A stretch of DNA of 64,000 bases from Holophaga sp. GTDB taxonomy: Bacteria; Acidobacteriota; Holophagae; Holophagales; Holophagaceae. The stretch spans positions 32,595 through 96,594 of the forward strand of contig JADKBC010000013.1 in the NCBI GenBank assembly GCA_016715205.1, written 5' to 3'. Under the pieces are notes generated by a model, which ran no database searches, had not been told where the DNA came from, and saw only the letters and a program-made list of their open reading frames with translations. Made by a program: the position numbers and the translations under genes. Positions 45,766 to 54,594 of this stretch are shown here, piece after piece. Numbering within the stretch: position 1 is the first letter of the stretch; the number at the start of each line of letters is the position of its first letter.

Positions 45766-46029
45766 CTATTCCTCGGAGGCGCGGCGGATGGCGGTTTCAA
45801 TGCGGGCGGCAATGGCGTAGTCGAGGGCACCCCGATCGGAAATCTGGATGCGGCCTGTGGTCACCCCCAGGTGCTCGAGGGTCGCGGTGATCTGGGCCCG
45901 GATCAGGTGTTCGAATTGTTTTTTGACCGTGGATTCGATTTCGATCTGGAGCAGGTCACTGGGTTCCACCGTAACCATGAGGTCGCTGGATTGCATGGTG
46001 CCTGAACTGGCTTTGCGCCGGATGTGCAT
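45766..46029 (-). CDS. citD: Citrate lyase acyl carrier protein (gamma subunit)
   Basis: Carries the 2'-(5''-phosphoribosyl)-3'-dephospho-CoA group on which acetyl/citryl exchange takes place. The 87 residues contain the attachment region AGT-like ASSGTMQSSDLMVTVEP near 8-24, with the modified Ser in SSD, and the C-terminal DRGALDYAIAARIETAIRRA. ATG 46029 has GGAG upstream. It follows citC by 14 bp. Confidence 0.93.
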   Translation of the reverse strand: MHIRRKASSGTMQSSDLMVTVEPSDLLQIEIESTVKKQFEHLIRAQITATLEHLGVTTGRIQISDRGALDYAIAARIETAIRRASEE

Positions 46030-46043
46030 GACGGGAACTCCAA

Positions 46044-47054
46044 TCAACAAGAGCGAAGGCAATCTGCAATGGGTCGCGCGGGTGCAGAGCGAAGGAATTC
46101 GAAGGTGGATTCAGGCACGAGGTTTTTCAGGGCATCAATTTCGTTGTCGATAAAGGCCTGGCGCACGCGGGTGGCACTAATGGGGGAACCCCCGGCCAGG
46201 ATGCGGGGTACTTCCACCCACTGGATGGCGTGTTCGTGCAGCACCTCCGACATCACCTGATTGTATGCGGCCGTGGTTGTGCAATGGGGCTCTTCGCCGA
46301 CGAATCGGGTGGTGATATGGAATTTTGGCGCGATGCGCTGGGCAAAGAGGCGGACATCAATGCCCATCTGAGCCATGGCCACTTCATCCAAGCGCTTTAG
46401 GAAATAGGAGGGAAAGGTGCCAGCACTTACGGCGTACCGCGAGGTATCCAGCACCACAACGTTCTCAAGGTGGGTCGTGGCTTCCTGGGCCAATCGAAAC
46501 CGAACATCAAAGGGGAAGGCTGAACGATCCTCCCGTACCACAAAGAGGTAGAGCCGGTCCACGCGCTGGGCGGCGGTTTCCACCAGGTGCAGGTGGCCCA
46601 GGGTGAAGGGATTGCCATTGATGACCACCGCGCCATTCTGGCCTGGAGCAATTTGCGCTGCGTGATCACCCAGGTAGGCCTCCAAGCCTGGGCCGTGTTC
46701 CAGCAAGGCCACGGGCCCTTGGGTCACCAGGAGTCGGAAATTCAAGGACTGAAAACTGGGGGCGCTCTGCGGCTGCGTATAGATGAACAAGGTGTCGTGG
46801 CCTGCCGCCATTCCCCCGAGGGTGAGCCTGGTCACGAGTTCGCCCAGCACGCTGGTACCTTGATAATCCGGAAGAATGGCCAGCATTTTCAGCACATATC
46901 CCTTGCGGGCCCCACAGCCCACCATGCGGCCGTTGTCGTAGAGACCCACCAGATCATCCAGATCGGGCTCGAAGCGCAGTCCCTGGGATTCAATCAGGGA
47001 TTGCGCTTCCCGCAGGGTGGATGGGTCTGCCACGGCGTACTCCCTCGCAGGCAA
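46044..47054 (-). CDS. citC: [Citrate (pro-3S)-lyase] ligase
   Basis: Acetylates the prosthetic group of CitD with acetate and ATP, switching citrate lyase on. The 336-residue protein has a GNAT-like N-terminal half (MVGCGARKGYVLKMLAILPDYQGTSVLGELVTRL) and a nucleotidyltransferase half with NGNPFTLGHLHLVE (the T-x-G-H ATP loop) and the late ISATRVRQAF motif, as in CitC. It starts three bases after the kdsB stop. Confidence 0.95.
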   Translation of the reverse strand: MPAREYAVADPSTLREAQSLIESQGLRFEPDLDDLVGLYDNGRMVGCGARKGYVLKMLAILPDYQGTSVLGELVTRLTLGGMAAGHDTLFIYTQPQSAPSFQSLNFRLLVTQGPVALLEHGPGLEAYLGDHAAQIAPGQNGAVVINGNPFTLGHLHLVETAAQRVDRLYLFVVREDRSAFPFDVRFRLAQEATTHLENVVVLDTSRYAVSAGTFPSYFLKRLDEVAMAQMGIDVRLFAQRIAPKFHITTRFVGEEPHCTTTAAYNQVMSEVLHEHAIQWVEVPRILAGGSPISATRVRQAFIDNEIDALKNLVPESTFEFLRSAPARPIADCLRSC

Positions 47055-47057
47055 GGG

Positions 47058-47843
47058 TCAACGGGCCAGTTGACGGTCTTTCAACAATTGTTCGGCGGCC
47101 GGCACATCACCGGGCGTGTCCACCCCGAGGCTGAGGTAGGGTGTTTCCGCCACGCCGATGGCAATGCCTGCGGCCAGGGCACGCAACTGCTCGAGCATTT
47201 CGAATTGTTCGAGGGGGTGCGGGGGCAGTTGCGTAAAGGCCCGCAAGGTGGCCGTGCGATAGGCATACAGGCCAAGATGCCGCTTGAACATCGACAGATG
47301 AGCCGGTTGCGCCCACAACCGGAAATCCGGCTCGAAAAGCGCGCTGTTGCGCAGATAGGGGATGGGGCTACGGCTGAAATACAAGGCGTGACCGCGGTCA
47401 TTGGTTACCACTTTGACGGCATTGGGATTGAACACTTCATCCATGCTTGCGAAGGGGCAGGCAGCGGTGCCCATGGGCAGTTCTGGGTGGTCCGCCATCA
47501 GTTTCACTACGGCGGCAATGGTCTCTGGGTGCATGGCGGGTTCATCGCCTTGGATATTCAGCACCACATCAAAGTCTTCGCCCAATTTTTCCAGGGCCGC
47601 TGCCACGCGATCCGTGCCGGAGGGCAGATCAGGGTCGGTGATGATCACCTGTCCATCGAAATCGTGCACGGCGCTGCAGATGCGCTCATCGTCGGTGGCC
47701 ACCACGACTTTATCCACGCCTTGGGCACGGTTTGCGGCTTCCCAGACCCACTGGATCATAGGTTTACCCGCGATCAGCGCGAGGGGTTTGCCCGGGAAAC
47801 GAGTGGCAGCGAAACGACTGGGAAGCACGGCCAGAGTGCGCAT
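47058..47843 (-). CDS. kdsB: 3-deoxy-manno-octulosonate cytidylyltransferase
   Basis: Activates KDO with CTP to CMP-KDO for lipopolysaccharide inner core. The 261-residue protein shows VLPSRFAATRFPGKPLALIAGKPMIQ, VVVATDDERI, SGTDRVAAA, NIQGDEP and YFSRSPIPY. ATG 47843 has GAGGAG nine bases upstream; an ATG at 47852 touches that site and is less likely. The reading frame stays open further upstream across fabH, but this is antisense. It sits three bases before citC, an odd operon partner. Confidence 0.96.
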   Translation of the reverse strand: MRTLAVLPSRFAATRFPGKPLALIAGKPMIQWVWEAANRAQGVDKVVVATDDERICSAVHDFDGQVIITDPDLPSGTDRVAAALEKLGEDFDVVLNIQGDEPAMHPETIAAVVKLMADHPELPMGTAACPFASMDEVFNPNAVKVVTNDRGHALYFSRSPIPYLRNSALFEPDFRLWAQPAHLSMFKRHLGLYAYRTATLRAFTQLPPHPLEQFEMLEQLRALAAGIAIGVAETPYLSLGVDTPGDVPAAEQLLKDRQLAR

Positions 47844-47981
47844 GTGCGGCATCTCCTCACAAGGTGAATGGGTTCGATGATACCAAGGAGCCATGCGCCG
47901 CGCGGCACGCAGGGTGGACCTTCCTCGCTCCCCACGGCATAATCGGAGGTTTGATCTTCGGCAGCACTGAAGGAGGTTCCT

Positions 47982-48980
47982 TTGTCTCGTCTTGCAAAAT
48001 CGGTTGGGATCACGGCTACCGGACAGTTCTATCCTCAGCGAATCGTTAACAACCATGAGCTGGCCCAGATGGTGGATACCAGCGACGAATGGATCATTTC
48101 CCGCACGGGCATCAAGGAGCGGCGTTGGGTGGAGCCGGGCGTAGGTTCCTCTGATCTGGGCGTGGAGGCCTTGAAAATGGCCTTGGCCAACCGAGGCATC
48201 ACCGCCGATGACCTGGATGCCATCATCGCCTGCACCGTCACGCCCGATATGCTCTTTCCCTGCACCGCGGCCTTGATTCAAACGAAAGTGGGCGCCACCA
48301 AAGCCTTTGGTTTTGACCTTAACGCGGCTTGCTCCAGTTTTCTGTTCGGCCTCAGCACCGCCGCCAGCATGGTGGCCAGTGGCGCCTGCAAGCGCATTGC
48401 GGTGGTTGGCTGTGATGTGATGTCTTCCATCGCCGACAAAAAGGATCGCAATACCGTGGTGCTCTTCGGGGATGGCGCGGGTGCGGTGATTGTTGAAGAA
48501 GTGGAAGAGGGGCTTGGCATCCTCGATTTCGAGCAGAAAATCGACGGCAAGGGTGCGCCCCACCTGTTCATGCCCGCCGGAGGCTCCCTTAAGCCCGCGA
48601 CCGCTGAAACGGTGGCCGCCAACGAACACTGCATCTACCAGAATGGGCAGGAAGTCTTCAAGAACGCTGTGCGGGAAATGGCCGAGGTCAGCCGTCTGAT
48701 GCTGGACCGCAACGCCATCGACCCCAAGGATCTCAAACTGTTCGTGCCCCATCAGGCCAACAACCGGATCATGGAAGCTGCTGCCAAGCGCCTGGAATTG
48801 CCCCTCGAGCGCATGGCCAACAACATCATGTATTACGCCAACACGACCTCGGCCACGCTGCCCACCGCCATGCACCAATCCTTGGAAGCAGGGAAGGTCC
48901 AGAAGGGCGATTACGTGGTGTTGGCTGCCTTTGGCGCGGGTTTCACCTGGGGCGGCATGCTCATGAAGTGGGCCTATTAA
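47982..48980 (+). CDS. fabH: 3-oxoacyl-ACP synthase III
   Basis: Condenses acetyl-CoA (or a branched starter) with malonyl-ACP to begin fatty acid synthesis. The 332 residues have the catalytic triad: Cys in LNAACSSFLFGL near 113, His in VPHQANNRI and Asn in YYANTTSATLP. The start codon is TTG, chosen because AGGAGG lies five bases upstream. It is divergent from kdsB and followed by rsmD after 29 bp. Confidence 0.96.
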   Translation: MSRLAKSVGITATGQFYPQRIVNNHELAQMVDTSDEWIISRTGIKERRWVEPGVGSSDLGVEALKMALANRGITADDLDAIIACTVTPDMLFPCTAALIQTKVGATKAFGFDLNAACSSFLFGLSTAASMVASGACKRIAVVGCDVMSSIADKKDRNTVVLFGDGAGAVIVEEVEEGLGILDFEQKIDGKGAPHLFMPAGGSLKPATAETVAANEHCIYQNGQEVFKNAVREMAEVSRLMLDRNAIDPKDLKLFVPHQANNRIMEAAAKRLELPLERMANNIMYYANTTSATLPTAMHQSLEAGKVQKGDYVVLAAFGAGFTWGGMLMKWAY

Positions 48981-49009
48981 GCCCTTTCTGATGCCTCCCA
49001 TCTTCTAGC

Positions 49010-49540
49010 ATGCGCATCATTGCGGGTTCGATCAAAGGTCGTCGCCTCCAGGGCCCTCCTGAAGGCGAGCTGGCCATTCGGCCCACGGCGGATCGCGCCC
49101 GGGAGGCCTTGTTTTCGATCCTGCAGGCTTGGCCCAAGGGGGCCTTTCTCGACCTGTTCGCCGGTACGGGGGCCGTGGCGGCCGAGGCTTGGTCCCGGGG
49201 CTATGGCCCGGTCATCTGTGTGGAAAAGGAGGCCAAGGCCTGTGCCCTTGCCCAGCAAAATACCCGCGGAACGGAGATCCAGGTGCTGCGTCAGGATGCC
49301 TTGCGTCTGAAGGAAGGTGCCTTCCGATCCGTGGATCTGGTGTTTGCTGACCCGCCCTACGAAAGCTCCGCCTCGTGTTTCGATCGTCTGGCACCCATCA
49401 TTCACACCTGGCTCTGTCCCGGTGGGCTGCTGGTTTGGGAGACCGAAAAGCGGGTTGAGCTGGTTTGCCCGGAGGGTTTCACGCCGGTGGATTCGCGCCA
49501 CTACGGTGCTGCCCGTTTCCATTTTTTCCAGGCGGGATAG
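49010..49540 (+). CDS. rsmD: 16S rRNA (guanine(966)-N(2))-methyltransferase
   Basis: SAM-dependent methylation of G966 in 16S rRNA. The 176-residue protein begins RIIAGSIKGRRL, with RPTADRAREALFSIL, the SAM loop FLDLFAGTGAVAAEA and the catalytic DPPY at about 113-116. Its length matches the family. It lies nine bases before the following kinase gene, so the two are probably co-transcribed. Confidence 0.95.
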   Translation: MRIIAGSIKGRRLQGPPEGELAIRPTADRAREALFSILQAWPKGAFLDLFAGTGAVAAEAWSRGYGPVICVEKEAKACALAQQNTRGTEIQVLRQDALRLKEGAFRSVDLVFADPPYESSASCFDRLAPIIHTWLCPGGLLVWETEKRVELVCPEGFTPVDSRHYGAARFHFFQAG

Positions 49541-49549
49541 ACTCTTTCC

Positions 49550-51223
49550 ATGCCGCGCCTCTCCATCAAGACGAAGTTCCTGTCGATCATCGGCTTGCTG
49601 GTGATGAGCGCCATGGTCTTCAACGCCTTCATCTATCCCCGGCGGGTGGAACAGCAGATCCGCAGCCAATCCTTGCTGAGCGCGCGCCAAGTGGCCGAGA
49701 CCGCCAGCTATGCCCTGGGGCCGGCCTTGGCCAGTGCCAGCCAGGAAGAGATCGCCAAAGTGCTGGAAGGTGTGAAGAACATCCCCGCTTTTCAGTTCAG
49801 CGTGGTCTTTGACGACCGTGGCATCCAGGTGGACTCCACACCTTCCACGCCCCTTTGGGTCAAGGAATACAACCACAGCCAGGGGCGCAGTCAATCCTTC
49901 ACACGGCGGGAGGACGGCATTCTGGTGGCCACCGCCCCGATATTCTTCCGGGAGCCGCATCCTGACAAGGTGGGCACCCTGGTGCTTGGCTTCACCACGG
50001 AAGATATCCAGAAGACCGTCAATGACAACATCTGGATGGGCATGGGCACTGGGTTTGTCCTGCTTGTGGTCGGAATTCTCGGTTCCATCTATCTGGAGCG
50101 GCGCTACATCCGACCCATCGAAAGCCTCACCGACATGGCGCAGCAGGTGGCCCAGGGCAACCTGGATGTGGGTCAAGTGTCCGTGCGCAGCGGGGATGAA
50201 CTGGAGGATCTCAGCCTTAGCTTTGATTTGATGACAAACAAGCTGCGGGTCTCCCGGGATGAAATTGAACGCCAGAATCGCCTGCTGGAATTCCGCGTCC
50301 AGGAGCGCACCCGGCAATTGATGGAAACCATCTGGGAGCTGGAGGAAATCCGGGCGAACCTCGAGCACTTGGTGCAGGAGCGCACCAAGGGGCTGGAGGA
50401 GAGCCGCGCGGAAATCCGCGCCTGGGCCGAAACCCTGGAAGAGAAAGTACGTTCCAAAACCCAGGAATTGATGGAATTGAATGAAAGCTTGTTGGCGAGT
50501 TTCCAAAAACTGCAACAGGTCGATCGCCTCAAGGATGAATTCCTGGCCAACATGAGCCACGAGCTGAGAACACCCCTCAACGCGGTGATCGGTTTTTCGG
50601 GGTTGCTGCTGCAGGAGAGCTCGGATCGAATCCCGGATGATGTGAAGGCCGATCTTGAAATCATTCTTCAAAACGGTCGCAGCCTGCTCACCATGATCGA
50701 TTCGATCCTGGATCTTTCCAAAATCGAGGCTGGCAAGTTCGAGATTGATCTCACGGAGTTCGATCCCATTCCCCTGCTGGAAGAAGTGAAAATGTTGGCG
50801 GCGGGCCTAATTCTGGATCGGAAGGTGCAGTTCCACTTTGAATCACCTGCCTGGGATGATGTGCGGGTGAAGGGCGATCCGGTGCGGTTGAAGCAGGTAT
50901 TCACCAATCTGGTTGGCAATGCGATCAAGTTCACCGAACGCGGCGAAGTGCGTGTTTCGGTTGAACGGGATCGACGCTTTCTGTACATCGCCTTCCAGGA
51001 CACCGGCATCGGCATGACGCCCGAAGAAATGACCCGGCTCTTCCGCCCCTTCCAGCAGGTGGATGGAAGCATCACCCGGCGTTTCGGCGGTACGGGGCTT
51101 GGGCTGGTGCTTTCGCAGCGCCTCATCGGGCTGATGCATGGCACGATCAAGGTTGAAAGCGAGAAGGGCAAAGGGTCCACCTTCACCGTGGAAATTCCGC
51201 TGCAGATTCCGGGGCGCCCATGA
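49550..51223 (+). CDS. Membrane sensor histidine kinase with long coiled coil
   Basis: A 557-residue kinase. TM1 is about 10-28; a periplasmic sensor region of some 130 residues (about 30-158, with IPAFQFSVVFDDRGIQVD) follows; TM2 about 161-182; then HAMP (about 185-235). A long coiled coil (about 236-325, many E/R/L heptads) leads to HisKA with ANMSHELRTPLNAV (H337) and an intact HATPase domain (NLVGNAIKF, DTGIGM, GGTGLGLVLSQ). The signal is unknown. It overlaps the response-regulator gene by 4 bp, so they are a pair. Confidence 0.93.
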   Translation: MPRLSIKTKFLSIIGLLVMSAMVFNAFIYPRRVEQQIRSQSLLSARQVAETASYALGPALASASQEEIAKVLEGVKNIPAFQFSVVFDDRGIQVDSTPSTPLWVKEYNHSQGRSQSFTRREDGILVATAPIFFREPHPDKVGTLVLGFTTEDIQKTVNDNIWMGMGTGFVLLVVGILGSIYLERRYIRPIESLTDMAQQVAQGNLDVGQVSVRSGDELEDLSLSFDLMTNKLRVSRDEIERQNRLLEFRVQERTRQLMETIWELEEIRANLEHLVQERTKGLEESRAEIRAWAETLEEKVRSKTQELMELNESLLASFQKLQQVDRLKDEFLANMSHELRTPLNAVIGFSGLLLQESSDRIPDDVKADLEIILQNGRSLLTMIDSILDLSKIEAGKFEIDLTEFDPIPLLEEVKMLAAGLILDRKVQFHFESPAWDDVRVKGDPVRLKQVFTNLVGNAIKFTERGEVRVSVERDRRFLYIAFQDTGIGMTPEEMTRLFRPFQQVDGSITRRFGGTGLGLVLSQRLIGLMHGTIKVESEKGKGSTFTVEIPLQIPGRP

Positions 51224-53040
51224 CCCAATCCATCAAGATCCTTTGCATCGAAGACAACCCTGTCAACTGGCGGCTGGTCCAGCGACTGCTGACCCAGGCT
51301 GGCTATTCCATGCACTGGGCTGAAGAGGGCCTCAAGGGCTTCGAGATGGCCTTGGAATTGAAACCGGACCTGGTGCTGTTGGACATCAATTTGCCGGGGC
51401 TTTCCGGGTTTGAGGTTGCCACCAAGTTCCGGCAGCACCCGGATCTCAAGCTAACGCCCATCGTGGCCCTCACTGCCAAAACCCTGAAAAGTGATCGGGA
51501 AACGGCCCTGGTCGCAGGCTGCGATGGCTTTCTTCCCAAGCCCATCGATCCCTTCACCTTTGTGCGCCAAGTGGAAGGCTATCTGGGTGGGCAGCGGGAA
51601 CACATTGAAAAATCCAGAGAGGGCGCTGTACTGCGCAGCTTCAATGTGCAGATGCTGGAACACCTGGAATCCCAGCTGAAGGAAGTCCAGGAGGCGAACA
51701 GCAAGCTCACGGTGGCGCAGAAAGAATTGGAATTGCGGAATCAGAGCCTCTCGCAGCTGCTGAGCCTTGGCCAAGCTTTGCTGGGGGAGCACGATTCGGC
51801 AGCCCTGCTCATCAAGGTTCTCGACCAGGTTAGGGTTGCCTCCAAGGCCACCCAGTTGGTGGCCTACCGGCTGCATCCCAGTGGTGGCTACTGGGAGGGT
51901 TTCCGCTGGCAGGGAGCGCACTTCGAGGCGGCCCCACCCTTGGCGCGGACCCATGCCTTTTGTTCCCGGCTGTACTTCCTTTCTGATACCGGCATGCTTC
52001 AGGGCAAAGCACTTCAAAACCACCGAATTTGGGAGGAAGGCCTGCCCCTTGGATTCTGGTCCCCCAACCAGGAATCCTGTCTGATCGTGTTGAAGGACCG
52101 ACAGGCGGAAAACCAGATCTGGGGTTTCTGGAGCTTCACGCGCGAGGGTTCAGAGCCCTTTCAGCCCCTTGAAGTGGAACTGATGGCACTCCATGCGAGC
52201 CTCGCATTGGTAAGCATCGAGAACGCCGAGCTGATCCATAGTTTGCAGGAAAGCAGTCGTGCCCTTGAATCCAGTTACGAGCGGATGGAGGGCGCCTATC
52301 AGGATCTGCAGAGCGCGCGTGCGGAGCTCAGCCGTCAGGATCGACGTGCCTTGCTGGATGATCTGTTCTACAAAATCACCCACCGCCTGGTCATGCCCGT
52401 GCAGACCCTGGGCCATCAAACCCTGGAGTTGGATCGCCTCGTTGCTGCCAGGGACACCCTTGGGGACGAAGTTTGCCACCGGGCGCCCCAGGCAATCTCC
52501 GAAATGCGCCTGGCGGTATCCGAGATCGAAGGTCTGCTTAAAGCGCTGCTGCGTCGGGTCAATAAGGATGACCCGACGACACCCGAATGGCTGGATCTCC
52601 ATGATCTCCTTGCCCAGGAATTGGAATTGCTCGCCGCGGAAGGTGTGGTACCGGTGGGTGCATCGGTGGAGACGGAACTATCGGCTGCGTCACATCGCAT
52701 CTATGGCGTGTACGGAGATTTCGGCCGGTTGTTGCAGAACCTCATCCAGCATGGCTTTGGTGGCCCCACACCTTCACCCGTGGTGCGGTTGCGTTCCTGG
52801 CTGGACGCGAGCCATTTCCATCTGGAGGTGGTGGATGAAGGTGGCCCCATCCCGCCCTCTGAAATGAAGGCGGCCTTTGAGCCCTTCAATGAACTGCATC
52901 AGGAAACCATCATCGGAATCCGCAATCCCGGGCAGTCGTTGCCTTTATGCAAACAACTGCTGGCGGCCTACCACGGTGAAATCGAACTTCGAAACGAAGG
53001 CGAGGGGACTGCCGTGCATCTGCACTTTCCCCTGCACTAA
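51220..53040 (+). CDS. Response regulator fused to GAF and degenerate kinase-like region
   Basis: A 606-residue protein: REC domain (about 1-125) with phosphoacceptor D55 in LLDINLPG and K107 in PKPID; a coiled coil (about 140-185); a GAF-like domain (about 180-340); a second coiled coil; then a histidine-kinase-like end. In that end, H388 sits in ITHRLVMP, but the ATP-binding boxes are eroded: the N-box is LLQNLIQHGF and no clear G boxes are seen (DEGGPIP only). So it probably receives phosphate from the adjacent kinase and signals by protein contact. No DNA-binding domain. Its stop overlaps the convergent pgeF stop. Confidence 0.85.
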   Translation: MTQSIKILCIEDNPVNWRLVQRLLTQAGYSMHWAEEGLKGFEMALELKPDLVLLDINLPGLSGFEVATKFRQHPDLKLTPIVALTAKTLKSDRETALVAGCDGFLPKPIDPFTFVRQVEGYLGGQREHIEKSREGAVLRSFNVQMLEHLESQLKEVQEANSKLTVAQKELELRNQSLSQLLSLGQALLGEHDSAALLIKVLDQVRVASKATQLVAYRLHPSGGYWEGFRWQGAHFEAAPPLARTHAFCSRLYFLSDTGMLQGKALQNHRIWEEGLPLGFWSPNQESCLIVLKDRQAENQIWGFWSFTREGSEPFQPLEVELMALHASLALVSIENAELIHSLQESSRALESSYERMEGAYQDLQSARAELSRQDRRALLDDLFYKITHRLVMPVQTLGHQTLELDRLVAARDTLGDEVCHRAPQAISEMRLAVSEIEGLLKALLRRVNKDDPTTPEWLDLHDLLAQELELLAAEGVVPVGASVETELSAASHRIYGVYGDFGRLLQNLIQHGFGGPTPSPVVRLRSWLDASHFHLEVVDEGGPIPPSEMKAAFEPFNELHQETIIGIRNPGQSLPLCKQLLAAYHGEIELRNEGEGTAVHLHFPLH

Positions 53041-53675
53041 TCGATGCGCACCCAACCCCACTGACGGCCCTCAATATCGCCGTTGCGAAAGCTGAAAAAC
53101 ACCTCGGGCTCGCACCGGGTGCATCGGAGGATGGAGCCATCCTTGGCGGGATCCAGGCCCAAATCCAAGGCCTGGGCACGCAGAAGGCCGTGGAGATCGA
53201 GCCAGGCTTTTCCCTTTGCCCCTGGGGAGGCAAGGGCTTCCTGCCAGGCGGGATCCTTGCGTGCTGCCTCAACCACCTCCTGGCCCACTTCGAAATGGCA
53301 CTGCCGGATGGCTGGTCCCAGGGCCCAGGTCAGATCCTGGGGGCGGCCGCCCTGCGCTTGAAAAAGGGCCACACCCCGACGCAGAATGCCCGCCACGGCG
53401 CCACGCCACCCGGCATGCAGGGCGGCGACCCAGGGCGTGTGCCCAGCGAGGCCTGCCAGCAGGATGGGGGTGCAATCCGCCACGCGCACGCCGATGGCCT
53501 CCCCAGGGGTGGCGGTCCAGAGGCCGTCACCGGCCTGGATGGTGTTGGAGGCGGCATGGACCTCGCACCCATGGATCTGCTTCAGGCGCACCGGAGGCAT
53601 GCCTACCGGCGAATCCAGGCGCGTGGTGAAGCCCCATGAGAGGGGGAAGGGCGGCTGAATCGTGGGGATTAGCAT
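53037..53675 (-). CDS. pgeF: Purine nucleoside phosphorylase-type laccase-domain protein (YfiH/PgeF)
   Basis: A 212-residue member of the YfiH/laccase-domain family, now linked to purine nucleoside phosphorylase activity and, as PgeF, to peptidoglycan amino acid editing. Motifs: RLKQIHGCEVH, GVRVADCTPILLAG, LHAGWRGAVAGIL, and LGPAIRQCHFEVG with Cys/His ligands. ATG 53675 has GGGTGA upstream; a GTG two codons earlier is possible. Last gene of the minus-strand run starting at the hfq-like gene. Confidence 0.88.
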   Translation of the reverse strand: MLIPTIQPPFPLSWGFTTRLDSPVGMPPVRLKQIHGCEVHAASNTIQAGDGLWTATPGEAIGVRVADCTPILLAGLAGHTPWVAALHAGWRGAVAGILRRGVALFQAQGGRPQDLTWALGPAIRQCHFEVGQEVVEAARKDPAWQEALASPGAKGKAWLDLHGLLRAQALDLGLDPAKDGSILRCTRCEPEVFFSFRNGDIEGRQWGWVRID

Positions 53676-53691
53676 GGTCACCCAGGCTGGA

Positions 53692-54594
53692 TCAGAATTT
53701 GGGCCACAGAAGCATCAGGAGGCTGATATCCGAAACAGCCCAGGCCGCGAGGGCCTTGTACATCCCCGCTTCATGTTTCTTGGGGGTCCAGCGCTGCCAG
53801 TTGATGAACCAGGGCACCAGCACCAGGAGCCAGCCACCCAAGGAGAGGGCGAGCCAGGGCAAGCCAGCCCCCGAGCGCAAAAGCCCCCAAGCAAAACAGC
53901 CATGGGCCAGAATCATGGCCACCAACGCCAGCGCCAAGCTCAATCCCTCGCCCAGTTTGATGACCAGGGTGCGATCCCCCCGGGCGCGATCTTCCTCGAT
54001 CTGATAGATCTGAGTCAGCGGATACAGGGCGCCAAACAGCAAGGCGAATCCGACGCAAAGCGCCAGAAACGTAGCCGTGGGCGGACGTCCGGTGATGCCC
54101 CAGCCCGCCATTGGCGTGAGTAGACCAAAGCCCAGGCAGTTGATGAGAACGTCCCAGCCTGCCCGGGCCTTCAGGCGAACGGGCGGCACCGAATACAGGA
54201 ACGACATGACCACGCAGAGCCCGTTGCTCCACGCAAACAGGGGTGGCAGCAGGAAACCCAGGCCCAGGCTGAGAAAGAGCATGGCGGCCGACACATGGAA
54301 CAGGTATTTGGGTGGCTTGGGAGGTTGCTTCAAGTAGCCGATATCACCTTCGTCCTGATCAAAGGCACTGTTGATGGCCAAGGTGCCGCCATTCATCAAC
54401 ACCACAAAGACAAACCAGCCGAAGGCCGCGGCGCCAAGCGGCACCTTGCCACCCACGGCCAGCAAGGTGCCCAGGAGGAAGTGGGCGGTCATGATCGGCC
54501 ATTCCAGGGGCCGGAGATGCAACAGGTAGGCCATGACGGTTGGCCCAAACAGCCTTTCCAGTCTGGCGCGGAGTCCACGAGTGGGTGCGTTCAT
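53692..54594 (-). CDS. UbiA family prenyltransferase
   Basis: Integral membrane prenyltransferase of 300 residues with about eight to nine TM helices. The first Asp-rich motif is NSAFDQDEGD, and the second is YQIEEDRARGD. The family attaches prenyl chains to aromatic rings or makes lipids (menaquinone, haem, chlorophyll or archaeal-type lipid enzymes); the acceptor is not readable here. ATG 54594 overlaps the oxidoreductase stop by 4 bp (ATGA). The frame extends upstream to 54771 only as overlap of the previous gene. Confidence 0.85.
   Translation of the reverse strand: MNAPTRGLRARLERLFGPTVMAYLLHLRPLEWPIMTAHFLLGTLLAVGGKVPLGAAAFGWFVFVVLMNGGTLAINSAFDQDEGDIGYLKQPPKPPKYLFHVSAAMLFLSLGLGFLLPPLFAWSNGLCVVMSFLYSVPPVRLKARAGWDVLINCLGFGLLTPMAGWGITGRPPTATFLALCVGFALLFGALYPLTQIYQIEEDRARGDRTLVIKLGEGLSLALALVAMILAHGCFAWGLLRSGAGLPWLALSLGGWLLVLVPWFINWQRWTPKKHEAGMYKALAAWAVSDISLLMLLWPKF

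Noticed and set aside
46587..47867. Plus-strand open frame of 426 codons
   Set aside because: Antisense to citC and kdsB, which have unambiguous catalytic motifs.
47844..49001. Upstream extension of the kdsB frame across fabH
   Set aside because: kdsB homology begins exactly at 47843 after a good ribosome site; the extension is antisense to fabH.
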